Below are positions 8,630-18,133 of a stretch of DNA of 64,000 bases, piece after piece. Both the position numbers and the translations under genes were made by a program. Each line of letters opens with the position of its first letter. Positions within the stretch are counted from its first letter, which is position 1. Under the pieces are notes generated by a model. The model searched no databases and was not told the DNA's origin. It saw only the letters and a program-made list of their open reading frames with translations. Origin of the DNA: Muribaculaceae bacterium (GTDB lineage Bacteria; Bacteroidota; Bacteroidia; Bacteroidales; Muribaculaceae). Where the stretch lies: NCBI GenBank assembly GCA_910573745.1, contig CAJSYI010000002.1, forward strand, positions 1 to 64,000, written 5' to 3'.

Positions 8630-8661
8630 CAAAGATAACACTTTATGGACAATCAGGCAAG
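8630..8661 (-). promoter_or_regulatory. Promoter of the PpiD-like gene
   Basis: On the minus strand CTTG (8661-8658), 20 nt, then TATCTTTG (8637-8630) matches the Bacteroidetes promoter except for one base of the -33 box. Transcription would start near 8622, about 150 nt before the ATG at 8472. Confidence 0.6.
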
Positions 8662-8687
8662 AATATCGACGTTTTTTCGCAAATTTT

Positions 8688-8850
8688 GGAGTGTGTTTGG
8701 ATTTTTATTCTGATTATTACAGGCAGCTTTTACAGTGTTCCGGGTCTTGGGACGTGGCTCACAGCCCGCCATGCAACGGATGGAAGACCGCATTTCCCGA
8801 CAAGGCAAAAGCGGCCGGGGCAACCCGCCCTCGACCGCCTTTGCCTATGT
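8688..8850. repeat. Dispersed repeat family B, diverged copy
   Basis: Starts GGAGTGTGTTTGGATTTTTATTCTGATT, then ACAGGCAGCTTTTACAG, CGGGTCTTGGGACG, CACAGCCCGCCATGCAACGG. These are the same blocks as in the copy at 54348-54624 with point changes that spoil the central palindrome. It lies between metK and the ppiD-like promoter. The right limit is approximate. Confidence 0.6.
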
Positions 8851-8863
8851 TCCGAAAAACTCA

Positions 8864-10183
8864 TCAAAGCCCGAACTCCTTGCGGAAACCGTCCGCAAGA
8901 TCGAGCTCTTCCCAAGGGAAAAGCTTCACCGACAGCTCAATCGGCCTGCCGTTGTCATAGCGCGACCCGAACCTCTTGACCACAGTCTCCGGCCTGCGCC
9001 CCATATGTCCGTATGAAGCCGTCTCCTTATATATAGGCGCACGCAGTCCAAGAGACTCCTCAATCGCCCGAGGACGCAGATCCACGAGAGAACGCACCTT
9101 GTCGGCAATCTCAGCGTCAGAAAGCCCGACGTGCGAAGTGCCGTAGGTATTGACGAATATGTTCACCGGCTCCGCCACTCCGATGGCGTAGCTCACCTGC
9201 AGAAGCACCTCGTCGGCAACACCTGCGGCAACAAGGTTCTTGGCTATGTGGCGCGCGGCATAAGCAGCCGAACGGTCAACCTTGGACGGGTCTTTGCCCG
9301 AGAAAGCGCCGCCCCCGTGGGCTCCCCGGCCGCCGTAAGTGTCCACGATGATCTTGCGCCCGGTAAGCCCGGTGTCGGCATGCGGCCCGCCGAGGACGAA
9401 CTTGCCAGTGGGATTCACGTGCAGCGTCAGATTGTCGTCGAAAAGCCTGCGGGTGGCTTCCGGGAGCTTGGCTATCACACGCGGCAGAAGCACCTCTCGC
9501 ACGTCCTTCTCAATCTGCTCAAGCATCTGCCTGTCGGCCGCCAGCTGCGCGGCAGGCGTGCCGTCGAGAGGCTCCACAAACTCGTCATGCTGGGTGGAGA
9601 CCACGATTGTGTGGATGCGTTGGGGCTTCCCGTCGTCGCCGTATTCCACTGTGGTCTGGCTTTTCGCGTCGGGACGCAGATACGTTACGAGCTTACCTTT
9701 GCGGTAATAGTTCATATGCTTTCCTTCACGGCGTATGTCGGCAAGTTCGCGAAGAAGAAGATGCGAGACATAGAGCGAAAGCGGAATATAATCCTCTGTC
9801 TCGTTGGTGGCATAGCCGAACATCATGCCCTGGTCGCCAGCCCCCTGCTCATCCTCGCTGCGTTCCACACCGCGATGTATGTCAGGACTCTGCTCATGGA
9901 TCGTGCTCAATATCCCGCAGCTGTCTCCGTCGAAGCGGTAAGCCCCGCGGTTGTAGCCTATATCATTGATAAGCCTACGCGTAACCGCCGGAATGTCAAC
10001 GTATGCCTGGCTTGTAACCTCTCCGGCCACCACCACCTGTCCGGTGGTGCAGAGGGTTTCGATGGCGACCTTAGAGTTTTTGTCGCGCGCGAGGAATTCG
10101 TCAAGAAGAGCGTCGCTGATCTGGTCGGCGACTTTGTCGGGATGTCCTTCGGAGACTGACTCCGATGTAAATAAATAGCTCAT
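8864..10183 (-). CDS. metK: S-adenosylmethionine synthetase
   Basis: 439 residues; makes S-adenosylmethionine from methionine and ATP. Seen: SVSEGHPDKVADQISDALLD at the start, GAGDQGMMFGYATNET near 118, the P-loop-like GGAFSGKDPSKVDRSAAY near 285 and DTYGG. Length is slightly above the common ~385-430 residues, as is usual in Bacteroidales. The gene stands alone on the minus strand behind a 270-nt leader that appears to hold a SAM-type riboswitch and a terminator hairpin. Confidence 0.97.
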   Translation of the reverse strand: MSYLFTSESVSEGHPDKVADQISDALLDEFLARDKNSKVAIETLCTTGQVVVAGEVTSQAYVDIPAVTRRLINDIGYNRGAYRFDGDSCGILSTIHEQSPDIHRGVERSEDEQGAGDQGMMFGYATNETEDYIPLSLYVSHLLLRELADIRREGKHMNYYRKGKLVTYLRPDAKSQTTVEYGDDGKPQRIHTIVVSTQHDEFVEPLDGTPAAQLAADRQMLEQIEKDVREVLLPRVIAKLPEATRRLFDDNLTLHVNPTGKFVLGGPHADTGLTGRKIIVDTYGGRGAHGGGAFSGKDPSKVDRSAAYAARHIAKNLVAAGVADEVLLQVSYAIGVAEPVNIFVNTYGTSHVGLSDAEIADKVRSLVDLRPRAIEESLGLRAPIYKETASYGHMGRRPETVVKRFGSRYDNGRPIELSVKLFPWEELDLADGFRKEFGL

Positions 10184-10269
10184 AAACAGCTGTTAAAAGT
10201 TAAACTACATAAGTAGATTCTTAGAGGGTTTGTTTGATTCAAGCCGGAAAAGGACGGAAGGCATGTAAA

Positions 10270-10301
10270 CAAAAAAGCATCCGAGGGATTCCGGCGTATG
10301 C
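10270..10301 (-). terminator. Leader terminator of metK (attenuator)
   Basis: On the minus strand GCATACGCCGG...CCTCGGATGC (10301-10277) can fold and is followed at once by TTTTTTG (10276-10270). It sits between the aptamer-like region and the metK ATG, where an intrinsic terminator under riboswitch control would be expected. The stem is imperfect. Confidence 0.5.
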
Positions 10302-10334
10302 CCCCCTGAATGCTTCAACAATCGGCGTCGGAAG

Positions 10335-10440
10335 GCTCCGGAGCAAGACCGAAGTGCGACGCGTCGTGCAGTTTTAGCATTTTTTCGGGTGGTTGCAAGC
10401 AGCCAAATTTATCCACCTTCGCATCCGCGCCATCCGGCCT
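10335..10440 (-). promoter_or_regulatory. SAM-riboswitch-like leader upstream of metK
   Basis: The minus-strand leader contains GCGAAGGTGG, a short loop region, GGCTGCTTGCAACCACC and then AATGCTAAAACTGC. GCAACC and TGCTAAAxC are hallmarks of the SAM-I (S-box) aptamer core. GGTGG/CCACC and TGCGA/TCGCA could form its helices. It lies directly upstream of metK and before a T-tailed hairpin. The assignment rests on motif reading, not on a covariance search; other metK leader classes remain possible. Confidence 0.55.
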
Positions 10441-10455
10441 TTGCGAAACAGACTG

Positions 10456-10487
10456 CAAAATTACTAACTTCTTTTCTTAAAAACAAA
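10456..10487 (-). promoter_or_regulatory. metK promoter
   Basis: On the minus strand TTTG (10487-10484), exactly 20 nt, then TAATTTTG (10463-10456), a full match to the Bacteroidetes consensus. The start site near 10449 places the whole riboswitch-like leader in the metK transcript. Confidence 0.75.
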
Positions 10488-10684
10488 CTCTGACGCGTTT
10501 TTCTCATTTCAGACCAAAAATCACTCCTGCCTACACAAAAAGGAGCGGCAGAAAACCGGTTTGCCTCATTAAGTGGCATTTGCATTTGATGGCTCATGCG
10601 GATTAAATTTAACCCATTTTTACTTAAAATATCAGTTATAAACCATTTTTAATGGTTGGCCGATGCAGTTTTTTCATAAAAAGT

Positions 10685-10715
10685 TTTGCCAATTGCGAAA
10701 GTGTATCTAATTTTA
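10685..10715 (+). promoter_or_regulatory. Probable promoter of the inositol-phosphate synthase gene
   Basis: TTTG (10685-10688), 19 nt, TAATTTTA (10708-10715): one mismatch in the -7 box. The leader of about 130 nt includes a 7-bp hairpin with arms CGCTTTG and CAAAGCG near 10728-10752. Nothing else was recognised between 10488 and 10684. Confidence 0.5.
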
Positions 10716-10851
10716 CGCCGAATTTCGCTTTGGGCAACATGCGCAAAGCGATTTCCGGCTACGCACAAGCCTTACGCTCCGCAACGGAGGGAGGCTGGAA
10801 GCGAGGCCGAACCGCTAAACTTAGACAAAAACAGAAAAATCAAATCTTATC

Positions 10852-12180
10852 ATGGCAACACCAACTGCTAAAAAGCCTAACGGAAAATTAGGCGTGCTTG
10901 TAGTGGGACTCGGCGCAGTAACCACCACCTTTATGACCGGCGTCTTCATGGCCCGCAAAGGACTCGCAAAGCCCGTCGGTTCTATGACGCAATACGACAA
11001 AATCCGTGTCGGCCGCGGCAAAGACAAGAAATACCTCCATTATAAAGACATCGTGCCCCTGGCCGACCTCAACGACATCGTATTCGGCGCATGGGACGTG
11101 TTCCCCGCCAACGCCTACGAGTCGGCAATCAACGCCGAAGTCCTCAAAGAGAAGGACATCGAGCCTGTGAAGGACGAGCTCATCGCCATCAAGCCGATGA
11201 AAGCAGCCTTCGACCGCAACTACGCAAAACGCCTCAACGGCGAGAACACCATGGGCGACATCACCCGCTGGGAAATGACAGAACGCCTGCGCGAAGACAT
11301 CCGCCGCTTCAAGGAGGAGACCGGCGTTGAACGCGCAGTGGTGCTCTGGGCCGCCTCGACCGAGGTCTATGTGCCTGTGGACGAGAACGTGCACGCCACC
11401 GTCGAATCGCTTGAAAAGGCGATGAAGGCCGACGACCGCGAACACATAGCACCCTCGATGTGCTACGCCTACGCCGCCCTCAGCGAAGGATGCCCCTTCA
11501 TCATGGGCGCCCCGAACACGACCGTGGACATCCCGGCAATGTGGGAGCTTTCCGAGAAGACCTGCATGCCTATCGCAGGCAAGGACTTCAAGACAGGCCA
11601 GACTCTCGTGAAATCGGGCTTCGCCCCGATCATCGGCACCCGCTGCCTCGGCCTGTCCGGATGGTTCTCGACCAACATCCTCGGCAACCGCGACGGCCTC
11701 GTGCTCGACGAGCCTGCCAACTTCCGCACCAAGGAGGTCAGCAAGCTCTCCACGCTCGAGTCTATCCTCGTGCCTGAAGACCAGCCCGACCTCTACGGCC
11801 ACGGCAACGACGAAGACACCCAGTACTACCACAAGGTGCGCATCAACTACTATCCGCCGCGCAACGACAACAAGGAGGGCTGGGACAACATCGACATCTT
11901 CGGCTGGATGAACTATCCGATGCAGATCAAGATCAACTTCCTCTGCCGCGACTCCATCCTTGCCGCACCGCTCTGCCTCGACCTCGTGCTCCTGAGCGAC
12001 CTCGCTGCCCGCGACGGCCGCCACGGCATCCAACGCTTCCTGAGCTTCTTCCTCAAGAGCCCGATGCACGACTACACCGAGGACGAAATCCCCGTAAACC
12101 ACCTCTTCCAGCAGTACGTCATGCTGAAGAACGCCATCCGCGAGATGGGCGGCTACGAGGCCGACGAGGAAATCGATTGA
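10852..12180 (+). CDS. myo-inositol-1-phosphate synthase
   Basis: 442 residues. The enzyme turns glucose-6-phosphate into inositol-3-phosphate (1L-myo-inositol 1-phosphate) using tightly bound NAD. Seen: the dinucleotide loop VLVVGLGAVTTTFMTGV near residue 15, GDITRWEM, VVLWAASTEVYVP, GAPNTTVDIP, the lysine-rich catalytic region AGKDFKTGQTLVKSGFAP near 245, and YNPQ-type equivalents. In Bacteroides this activity feeds inositol lipids. It stands alone here, 7 kb from the CDP-alcohol cluster, with its own promoter and a clear terminator. Strong use of C-ending codons suggests high expression. Confidence 0.93.
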   Translation: MATPTAKKPNGKLGVLVVGLGAVTTTFMTGVFMARKGLAKPVGSMTQYDKIRVGRGKDKKYLHYKDIVPLADLNDIVFGAWDVFPANAYESAINAEVLKEKDIEPVKDELIAIKPMKAAFDRNYAKRLNGENTMGDITRWEMTERLREDIRRFKEETGVERAVVLWAASTEVYVPVDENVHATVESLEKAMKADDREHIAPSMCYAYAALSEGCPFIMGAPNTTVDIPAMWELSEKTCMPIAGKDFKTGQTLVKSGFAPIIGTRCLGLSGWFSTNILGNRDGLVLDEPANFRTKEVSKLSTLESILVPEDQPDLYGHGNDEDTQYYHKVRINYYPPRNDNKEGWDNIDIFGWMNYPMQIKINFLCRDSILAAPLCLDLVLLSDLAARDGRHGIQRFLSFFLKSPMHDYTEDEIPVNHLFQQYVMLKNAIREMGGYEADEEID

Positions 12181-12219
12181 TTCCGCCCCGACACATTAAT
12201 TTAAATATAAAGAAAGAGC

Positions 12220-12252
12220 CAGCCCGGATTCCTGATGGATCCGGGCTGTTTT
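12220..12252 (+). terminator. Intrinsic terminator after the inositol-phosphate synthase gene
   Basis: CAGCCCGGAT (12220-12229) and ATCCGGGCTG (12239-12248) form a 10-bp stem with a 9-nt loop, followed by TTTTC. It lies 40 nt after the stop codon. Confidence 0.8.
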
Positions 12253-12276
12253 CATTCGCATATGTCCGCGGCACAG

Positions 12277-13053
12277 TCAGCGGCGATAGCGGATGCGGCG
12301 GCGTTCGATGCGCATGGAACGCCGCGTCGCCTTACGTCCTTCGTCGTCCTCCTCGCTTAAGACGCTGACCTCGCGTTCAGTCCAGTTGCCATGAGAATCC
12401 TCGGCCTTGTAGACGTATGTCTGCGTGTCGGTGGATTCATAGTCATATTCAGCAGACGTTGCCACCGACCTCACCAATCGTCCGGCATCGTCGTACTCAT
12501 ACATGACGCGCGTTGTCCATTCCGCACCCACAAGTTCAAGAGAAGCAGGATAACCGGATTCGTCCCATGTGTAATATTCCGTATATCCGGATTCGGAATA
12601 CTCGCCGTCGGGACGGTTGTGGGAAAAAGACATGATGCGTCTTTGCGCGTCGCGCTCTATAGACACCATAATACCCTCTTCGGAAGCCTTGTCGGCCGCC
12701 GGCAACGTATTGCCGTCAGCATCGGCAATAAAATCCACGTCCAGAGACTTCACCTTCTTGCCGCTCCAGACCGACCATGAGGCAAGGGTGGCGATGCTGC
12801 CGTCAGGAGCGAAAGCCATCGAATCAACGTTCACATCGCGGGGGCTGCCCATGGTGTAATACTCCAAGACGCAGCTTTCCACGTTCCCTTTAAGCTCCTT
12901 CCAGGCAAGGTCGGGAGCGGAAAACAGCTCCTCATCCTCACCATCAACGGATTTCAGCGAATCCGAATCGGAAGACGACGCATTCCGGGAGCCACACGAT
13001 GCCAGAGCGGCAACAGCCAAGACGGCAGGGAGGAAAAGATATCTTAATTCCAT
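12277..13053 (-). CDS. Lipoprotein of unknown function
   Basis: 258 residues from the ATG at 13053; a longer frame to 13077 is possible. The N-terminus is a lipoprotein signal, MELRYLFLPAVLAVAALAS followed by Cys near 20 (lipobox LASC), then a Ser/Asp-rich linker. The remainder has regular YD-like strands (MYEYDDAGRLVRSV, TQTYVYKAEDSHGNWTERE), which recall RHS/YD or DUF4595-type repeats in Bacteroidales lipoproteins. The tail is Arg-rich (RRSMRIERRRIRYRR). It converges with the inositol-phosphate synthase gene, and no partner is evident. Confidence 0.75.
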   Translation of the reverse strand: MELRYLFLPAVLAVAALASCGSRNASSSDSDSLKSVDGEDEELFSAPDLAWKELKGNVESCVLEYYTMGSPRDVNVDSMAFAPDGSIATLASWSVWSGKKVKSLDVDFIADADGNTLPAADKASEEGIMVSIERDAQRRIMSFSHNRPDGEYSESGYTEYYTWDESGYPASLELVGAEWTTRVMYEYDDAGRLVRSVATSAEYDYESTDTQTYVYKAEDSHGNWTEREVSVLSEEDDEGRKATRRSMRIERRRIRYRR

Positions 13054-13211
13054 AATGCAAATCTTTTTATGGCGCAAAGTTAACGGTAAGAGTCGGTAAA
13101 CGCGAGTTGATTTATAGTTAAATTTCCATAATTTTAGTCAACAAAATCAAATTTTATCGACATTCGTGGACAAAACGATACGACAAGGGTGTAGATAACG
13201 GAAATTTTTAC

Positions 13212-13262
13212 TACCTTTGCATTATGAATTCCGGAGGGGACGCAAGTCTCCTCCCTCTTTTT
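13212..13262 (+). promoter_or_regulatory. rimP operon -7 box and terminator-like leader hairpin
   Basis: TACCTTTG at 13212-13219 fits the Bacteroidetes -7 box; I see no good TTTG 20 nt upstream. Within the short leader, GGAGGGGAC (13233-13241), GCAA loop, GTCTCCTCC (13246-13254) form a 9-bp stem with one G-U pair, followed by CTCTTTTT ending at 13262. That is the form of an intrinsic terminator only ten bases before the rimP ATG. It could be an attenuator for rimP-nusA-infB. Confidence 0.6.
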
Positions 13263-13272
13263 GCATAAACCG

Positions 13273-13737
13273 ATGATAGACCGCCAGGCGCTTTCCGACT
13301 TTGTCGAGCAAAAGCTAAAAGACACGGGATGCTTCCTTACAGACGTAAAAGTAACCCCAGACAACCAGATAACAGTTGAAATCGACAGCATGAACGCAGT
13401 CGACATTGACGAGTGCGTGTCGCTGACGCGCGCCATCGAGGCGGAGTTCGACCGCGACAAGGAGGACTACGGACTCGAAGTAGGCTCGGCAGGACTGACG
13501 TCGCCTTTGAGGGTGCCGCGCCAATACGAGAAACACATCGGCCACGACGTGGAAGTGCTCACAAACGACGGGCGCAAAATCCACGGAATGCTCAAGGAGG
13601 CCGACGCCGAAGGGTTCACCGTGGCAACCGAGCGCAAGGTGAAGCCGGAAGGGGCAAAGCGCCCTGTGACGGAAACCGTCGAGGAACGGTTCGGCTACGG
13701 GGACGTGAAACACACCAAATATGATCTGAAATTCTAA
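13273..13737 (+). CDS. rimP: Ribosome maturation factor
   Basis: 154 residues from the ATG at 13273; a TTG at 13261 lies in the T-run of the leader hairpin and is not likely. RimP helps assemble the 30S subunit. Seen: the N-terminal domain (ALSDFVEQKLKDTGCFLTDVKV), ALTRAIE-like SLTRAIEAEF, and the conserved LEVGSAGLTSPLRVPRQYEKHIG joining to a C-terminal SH3-like domain (VEVLTNDGRKIHGMLKEAD). It is first in the conserved rimP-nusA-infB order, 64 nt before nusA. Confidence 0.95.
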   Translation: MIDRQALSDFVEQKLKDTGCFLTDVKVTPDNQITVEIDSMNAVDIDECVSLTRAIEAEFDRDKEDYGLEVGSAGLTSPLRVPRQYEKHIGHDVEVLTNDGRKIHGMLKEADAEGFTVATERKVKPEGAKRPVTETVEERFGYGDVKHTKYDLKF

Positions 13738-13801
13738 AAACTACATACGGCATCCGCGCCACCCCCGGAGAGGGCAGGCGCGTAGCCGACACAAAGATAA
13801 T

Positions 13802-15049
13802 ATGGCAAAGAAAGCGGAGACAGTAAATATGGTCGATCGGTTCGCCGAGTTCAAGGAACTCAAGAACATCGACAAGACCACTATGATAAGCGTGCTCGAA
13901 GAGTCGTTTCGCAACGTGCTGGCAAAGATGTTCGGCAGCGACGAGAACTTCGACGTCATCATGAACCCCGACAAAGGCGACTGCGAAATCTACCAGAACC
14001 TTGAAGTGGTGGCCGACGACGCGGTAGACAACAAGGACATGCAGATAGGCCTTGCCGAGGCGCGCGAAATCGACCCTGAGTGCGAAATCGGGGAAGACGT
14101 GGCCAAACGCATATATTTCGAGAAGTTCGGCCGCCGGGCAATCCTCAACCTCCGCCAGACGCTGCAGTCAAAAATCCTCGACCTTCAGAAAGACGCCATA
14201 TATTCAAAGTTCAAGGAACTCGAAGGCGAAATCATCACCGGCGAAGTGCACCAGATATGGAAAAGGGAGATGCTCCTGCTCGACGACGACCAGAACGAGC
14301 TTCTGATGCCCAAAGAGGAACAGATCCCGTCCGACTTCTTCCACAAGGGCGACCTCGTGCGTGCAGTGGTGAAGACGGTGGACAACACCAACAACAACCC
14401 TAAAGTGATAGTAAGCCGCACCGACGAACGCTTCCTGCGCCGTCTTTTCGAGCAGGAAGTGCCGGAAATACACGACGGGCTGATTACAATCAGGGCAGTG
14501 GCCCGCGTGCCGGGCGAACGCGCCAAGATAGCGGTAGAGAGCTATGACGACCGCATCGACCCCGTAGGGGCATGCGTCGGAGTGAAGGGAAGCCGCATCC
14601 ACGGCATAGTACGTGAACTGAAGAACGAGAACATCGACGTGATTCCGTTCACCAACAACCAGCAGCTCTTCATCCAACGCGCACTCAGCCCGGCCAAAGT
14701 AAGCTCCATCCGCCTCAACGAAGAGGAGAAGAAGGCCGAAGTGTTCCTGCATCCCGACGAGGTGTCGCTGGCGATAGGCAAGGGAGGCCTCAACATACGC
14801 CTGGCATCGATGCTCACCGGCTACACGATCGACGTTTACCGCGACCTCGAAGAGGGCGAAGAGGACATCTATCTCGACGAATTCCGCGACGAAATCGACG
14901 ACTGGGTGGTGGAAGCGCTCAAAAACCTCGGCCTGAGCACCGCCAAAGCCGTGCTCAACGCCCCGCAGCAGCTCCTCGACCAGGCCGACCTCGAAGACAC
15001 CACGCTCCAGCAGGTAATGGACGTGCTACGTGCCGAATTCGCAGACTGA
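13802..15049 (+). CDS. nusA: Transcription termination/antitermination factor NusA
   Basis: 415 residues. Binds RNA polymerase and nascent RNA and modulates pausing, termination and antitermination. Domain order: N-terminal polymerase-binding region (1-~135), S1 domain ([19 protein letters not shown] to [15 protein letters not shown]), then KH1 ([19 protein letters not shown]) and KH2 ([21 protein letters not shown]). A short acidic C-terminus ([15 protein letters not shown]) replaces the longer repeats seen in E. coli. It lies between rimP and infB, as in most bacteria. Confidence 0.96.
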   Translation: MAKKAETVNMVDRFAEFKELKNIDKTTMISVLEESFRNVLAKMFGSDENFDVIMNPDKGDCEIYQNLEVVADDAVDNKDMQIGLAEAREIDPECEIGEDVAKRIYFEKFGRRAILNLRQTLQSKILDLQKDAIYSKFKELEGEIITGEVHQIWKREMLLLDDDQNELLMPKEEQIPSDFFHKGDLVRAVVKTVDNTNNNPKVIVSRTDERFLRRLFEQEVPEIHDGLITIRAVARVPGERAKIAVESYDDRIDPVGACVGVKGSRIHGIVRELKNENIDVIPFTNNQQLFIQRALSPAKVSSIRLNEEEKKAEVFLHPDEVSLAIGKGGLNIRLASMLTGYTIDVYRDLEEGEEDIYLDEFRDEIDDWVVEALKNLGLSTAKAVLNAPQQLLDQADLEDTTLQQVMDVLRAEFAD

Positions 15050-15119
15050 AAAGCCTGCGGACTGCGGTAGCCATCAAGCCTCTTTTCAAAATTTCCAAGA
15101 ACAGACCACCAATCAGTAT

Positions 15120-18100
15120 ATGCCAATAAGAATAAGCAAAATAGCAAAAGAACTCAATGTCGGAGTGAGCACTGCGGCCGAGTTTCTGCGGAAACACGAC
15201 ATCGAGGTCGACGAAACCAACCCCAATGCCCGCATCGGGGAAGACGCCGCCGACCTCCTCCGCAAGGAATACAGCAAGGACAAAGACACCAAGACACGCT
15301 CCGACATCTTCACAACATCGAGGCTCACAGGCAAAAAGGCCAGCAAGCAGAACCGTTCCAGGACAGAGGAAATCAAGACCGAAGTGCCCAAGGCCGCAGG
15401 CCCGCGCGTGCTCGGCAAGATAGACCTGTCCACTGGATCAGCCATCACTCCCAAGCCTGAGAAGCCCAAGGCCGATACTGAGGCAAAACCGCAACAGGCA
15501 GAGAGCCGACCGGCTCCGGAAGCAAAAACCGAGCCCAAGCCGCAGCCTGAAAAGAAGGCAAAAGCCGACGACTCGCACAAGCAGCCTGCCCAGGAACTGA
15601 AACCGGAGCCGAAACCGGAAGCGAAACCTGAGGCAACGGCCGAAAAGGCCGAGCCGACGCAACCGGCAAGCCCCGCAAAAGCCCCTGAACACAAGCCTGC
15701 ATCAAAGCCGCTGCCGGCGAAAGAGGAAAAGCCTGAAAAGAAGGCCGATGAGAAGCAGGCTCCCGAAAAGCCGCAGCCCGCAGAAGAGAAGAAGGCTCCC
15801 GAAGCTACGGAAAACGACGGAGGAGTGTTCCGCCTGAAGACTCCCGGAGCAGGCATACAGCTCAAGGTCGTTGATAAAATAGACCTGTCCGCGCTCAACC
15901 AGAACACCCGCCCCAAAAAGAAGAGCAAAGAGGAGCGGCGCAAAGAGCGGATAGACCGCAGCCACGCCGGAGGGGCGGCGCAGGCCCAGGGCGGCGCAGG
16001 CTCCGACCGCAAAAAGCGCAAACGCATCGGCAAAGAGAAGGTGGACATCGAGAAGGCCGGCGCACAGGTCACAAAGAACCCTGAATCCAAACAGAACGGC
16101 GGCGGAAACAACCGCCCCGGAAACGGCAACCAACGCCGCGACCGAAACGACCGCGGAGGAGCGGCGGCAAAACGCGAACGCGGCCCGAAACGTCCGGTGA
16201 AGCAGGAGGTCAACAGCGAAGACGTGCAGCGTCAGGTGAAAGAGACCCTGGCCCGTCTCACCAACAAGACCACCAAGAAGAGCGTCAAATGGCGCAAAGA
16301 GAAGCGCGAAGAGATGCACCACCGCGAAATGGAGAATGCCGAACGAGAAGCCGCACAGAGCAAAATCATAAAAATCACGGAATTCGTGACGGCCAACGAC
16401 CTCGCGCAGCTTATGGACGTGCCGATCAACAACATCATCGCCACTTGCATGAACCTCGGCGTGATGGTGTCCATCAACCAGCGGCTTGACGCTGAGACCA
16501 TCAACATCGTGGCCGAAGAGTTCGGATTCACCACCGAATACGTGAGCGCCGACGTGACGGAGGCAATCACCACCGTGGAGGATGCGGAAGAAGACCTCCT
16601 GCCGCGTCCGCCGATCGTGACGGTGATGGGACACGTGGACCACGGCAAGACATCGCTTCTGGACTACATCCGCAAGGCCAACGTGATCGCAGGCGAAGCC
16701 GGAGGCATCACCCAGCACATAGGCGCATACAACGTGGAGCTTTCCGACGGACGCCACATAACCTTCCTCGACACCCCGGGCCACGAGGCGTTCACCGCAA
16801 TGCGTGCCCGAGGCGCGAAAGTAACCGACCTGGCCATCATCATCGTGGCGGCCGACGACGACGTGATGCCGCAGACGGTCGAAGCAATCAACCATGCCTC
16901 GGCAGCCGGCGTACCGATGGTGTTCGCCATAAACAAAATAGACAAGCCCACGGCCAACCCCGACAAAATCAAGGAGCAGCTGTCTGCTATGAACTATCTC
17001 GTCGAGGAATGGGGCGGCAAATACCAGTCGCAGGACATTTCAGCCAAGAAAGGCCTCGGAGTGGACGAGCTTATGGAGAAAGTGCTGCTTGAGGCCGAGA
17101 TGCTCGACCTCAAGGCCAATCCCGACCGTGCCGCAATAGGCTCCGTCATAGAGTCGAGCCTTGACAAAGGACGTGGCTATGTGGCCACTGTGCTCGTGCA
17201 GAACGGAACGCTCCGCGTGGGCGACGTGGTACTTGCCGGAACGCATTACGGAAAAATCAAGGCAATGTTCAACGAGCGCAACCAGAGGGTGAAGGAGGCC
17301 GGGCCATCCACTCCCGTGCTCATTCTCGGCCTCAACGGCGCGCCTACGGCAGGAGACACGTTCAACGTGCTTGAAACGGAGCAGGAGGCACGCGAAATCG
17401 CAGGAAAGCGCGAACAGCTCCAGCGAGAACTCGGCCTGCGCACCAAGAAACGCCTCGGCCTCGAAGAGCTCGGACGCCGCCGCGCGCTCGACGATTTCCA
17501 TGAGCTCAACCTCGTGGTCAAAGGCGACGTGGACGGTTCGATAGAAGCCCTGTCCGACTCGCTCATCAAGCTGTCCACACCGGAAGTGCAGGTCAACGTG
17601 CTTCACAAAGGCGTGGGCGCGATTTCGGAAAGCGACGTTACGCTCGCCGCAGCCTCCGACGCAATCATCATCGGCTTCCAGGTGCGTCCTTCAGGCGCAG
17701 CCCGCAAGGAGGCAGAGAAGGAAGGCGTGGAAATCCGCCTCTACTCGGTCATCTACAAGGCCATAGAGGAGGTGAAAGACGCCATGGAAGGCATGCTCGC
17801 ACCCGAAATCAAGGAGGAAATCACAGGAAACGCCGAAGTGCTTCAGACCTACCACATATCGAAGGTCGGCACCATCGCCGGAGCCATCGTGCGCGACGGC
17901 AAAATCAAGCGCACCAGCAAAGTGCGCCTGATCCGCGACGGAATCGTGGTCTACACAGGCGAACTCGGCTCGCTGAAACGCTTCAAGGACGACGTGAAGG
18001 ATGTCGTGTCGGGCTACGACTGCGGCCTGTCCATCCAAGGATACAACGACGTGCGTGAAGGCGACATAATCGAGGCATACGAGGAAGTGGCTGTCAAGAA

Positions 18101-18128
18101 GACCCTCACACAAGGCACAAAAGACTGA
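15120..18128 (+). CDS. infB: Translation initiation factor IF-2
   Basis: 1002 residues from ATG 15120 ([15 protein letters not shown]), which opens the IF2 N-terminal fold; the frame upstream to 15030 overlaps nusA and is rejected. A long Lys/Pro/Ala/Glu linker fills about residues 85-400. The second IF2-N repeat ([17 protein letters not shown]) is near 420. The G domain has GHVDHGKTS near 504, DTPGHE and NKIDKP, followed by domains II, III and IV. IF-2 places initiator tRNA on the 30S subunit. The gene is 70 nt after nusA and 5 nt before folK. Confidence 0.97.
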   Translation: MPIRISKIAKELNVGVSTAAEFLRKHDIEVDETNPNARIGEDAADLLRKEYSKDKDTKTRSDIFTTSRLTGKKASKQNRSRTEEIKTEVPKAAGPRVLGKIDLSTGSAITPKPEKPKADTEAKPQQAESRPAPEAKTEPKPQPEKKAKADDSHKQPAQELKPEPKPEAKPEATAEKAEPTQPASPAKAPEHKPASKPLPAKEEKPEKKADEKQAPEKPQPAEEKKAPEATENDGGVFRLKTPGAGIQLKVVDKIDLSALNQNTRPKKKSKEERRKERIDRSHAGGAAQAQGGAGSDRKKRKRIGKEKVDIEKAGAQVTKNPESKQNGGGNNRPGNGNQRRDRNDRGGAAAKRERGPKRPVKQEVNSEDVQRQVKETLARLTNKTTKKSVKWRKEKREEMHHREMENAEREAAQSKIIKITEFVTANDLAQLMDVPINNIIATCMNLGVMVSINQRLDAETINIVAEEFGFTTEYVSADVTEAITTVEDAEEDLLPRPPIVTVMGHVDHGKTSLLDYIRKANVIAGEAGGITQHIGAYNVELSDGRHITFLDTPGHEAFTAMRARGAKVTDLAIIIVAADDDVMPQTVEAINHASAAGVPMVFAINKIDKPTANPDKIKEQLSAMNYLVEEWGGKYQSQDISAKKGLGVDELMEKVLLEAEMLDLKANPDRAAIGSVIESSLDKGRGYVATVLVQNGTLRVGDVVLAGTHYGKIKAMFNERNQRVKEAGPSTPVLILGLNGAPTAGDTFNVLETEQEAREIAGKREQLQRELGLRTKKRLGLEELGRRRALDDFHELNLVVKGDVDGSIEALSDSLIKLSTPEVQVNVLHKGVGAISESDVTLAAASDAIIIGFQVRPSGAARKEAEKEGVEIRLYSVIYKAIEEVKDAMEGMLAPEIKEEITGNAEVLQTYHISKVGTIAGAIVRDGKIKRTSKVRLIRDGIVVYTGELGSLKRFKDDVKDVVSGYDCGLSIQGYNDVREGDIIEAYEEVAVKKTLTQGTKD

Positions 18129-18133
18129 CGACC

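Noticed and set aside
9131..10159. Plus-strand open frame opposite metK
   Set aside because: It mirrors metK codon by codon, with low-complexity Val/His content and no start context.
10888..12102. Long minus-strand open frame opposite the inositol-phosphate synthase gene
   Set aside because: Its protein is Val/His/Glu/Ala-rich with no motif, while the plus strand encodes a full known enzyme. It is a by-product of the GC-rich third codon positions.
15702..16895. Minus-strand open frame opposite infB
   Set aside because: IF-2 on the other strand is unambiguous; the antisense product has no recognisable domain.
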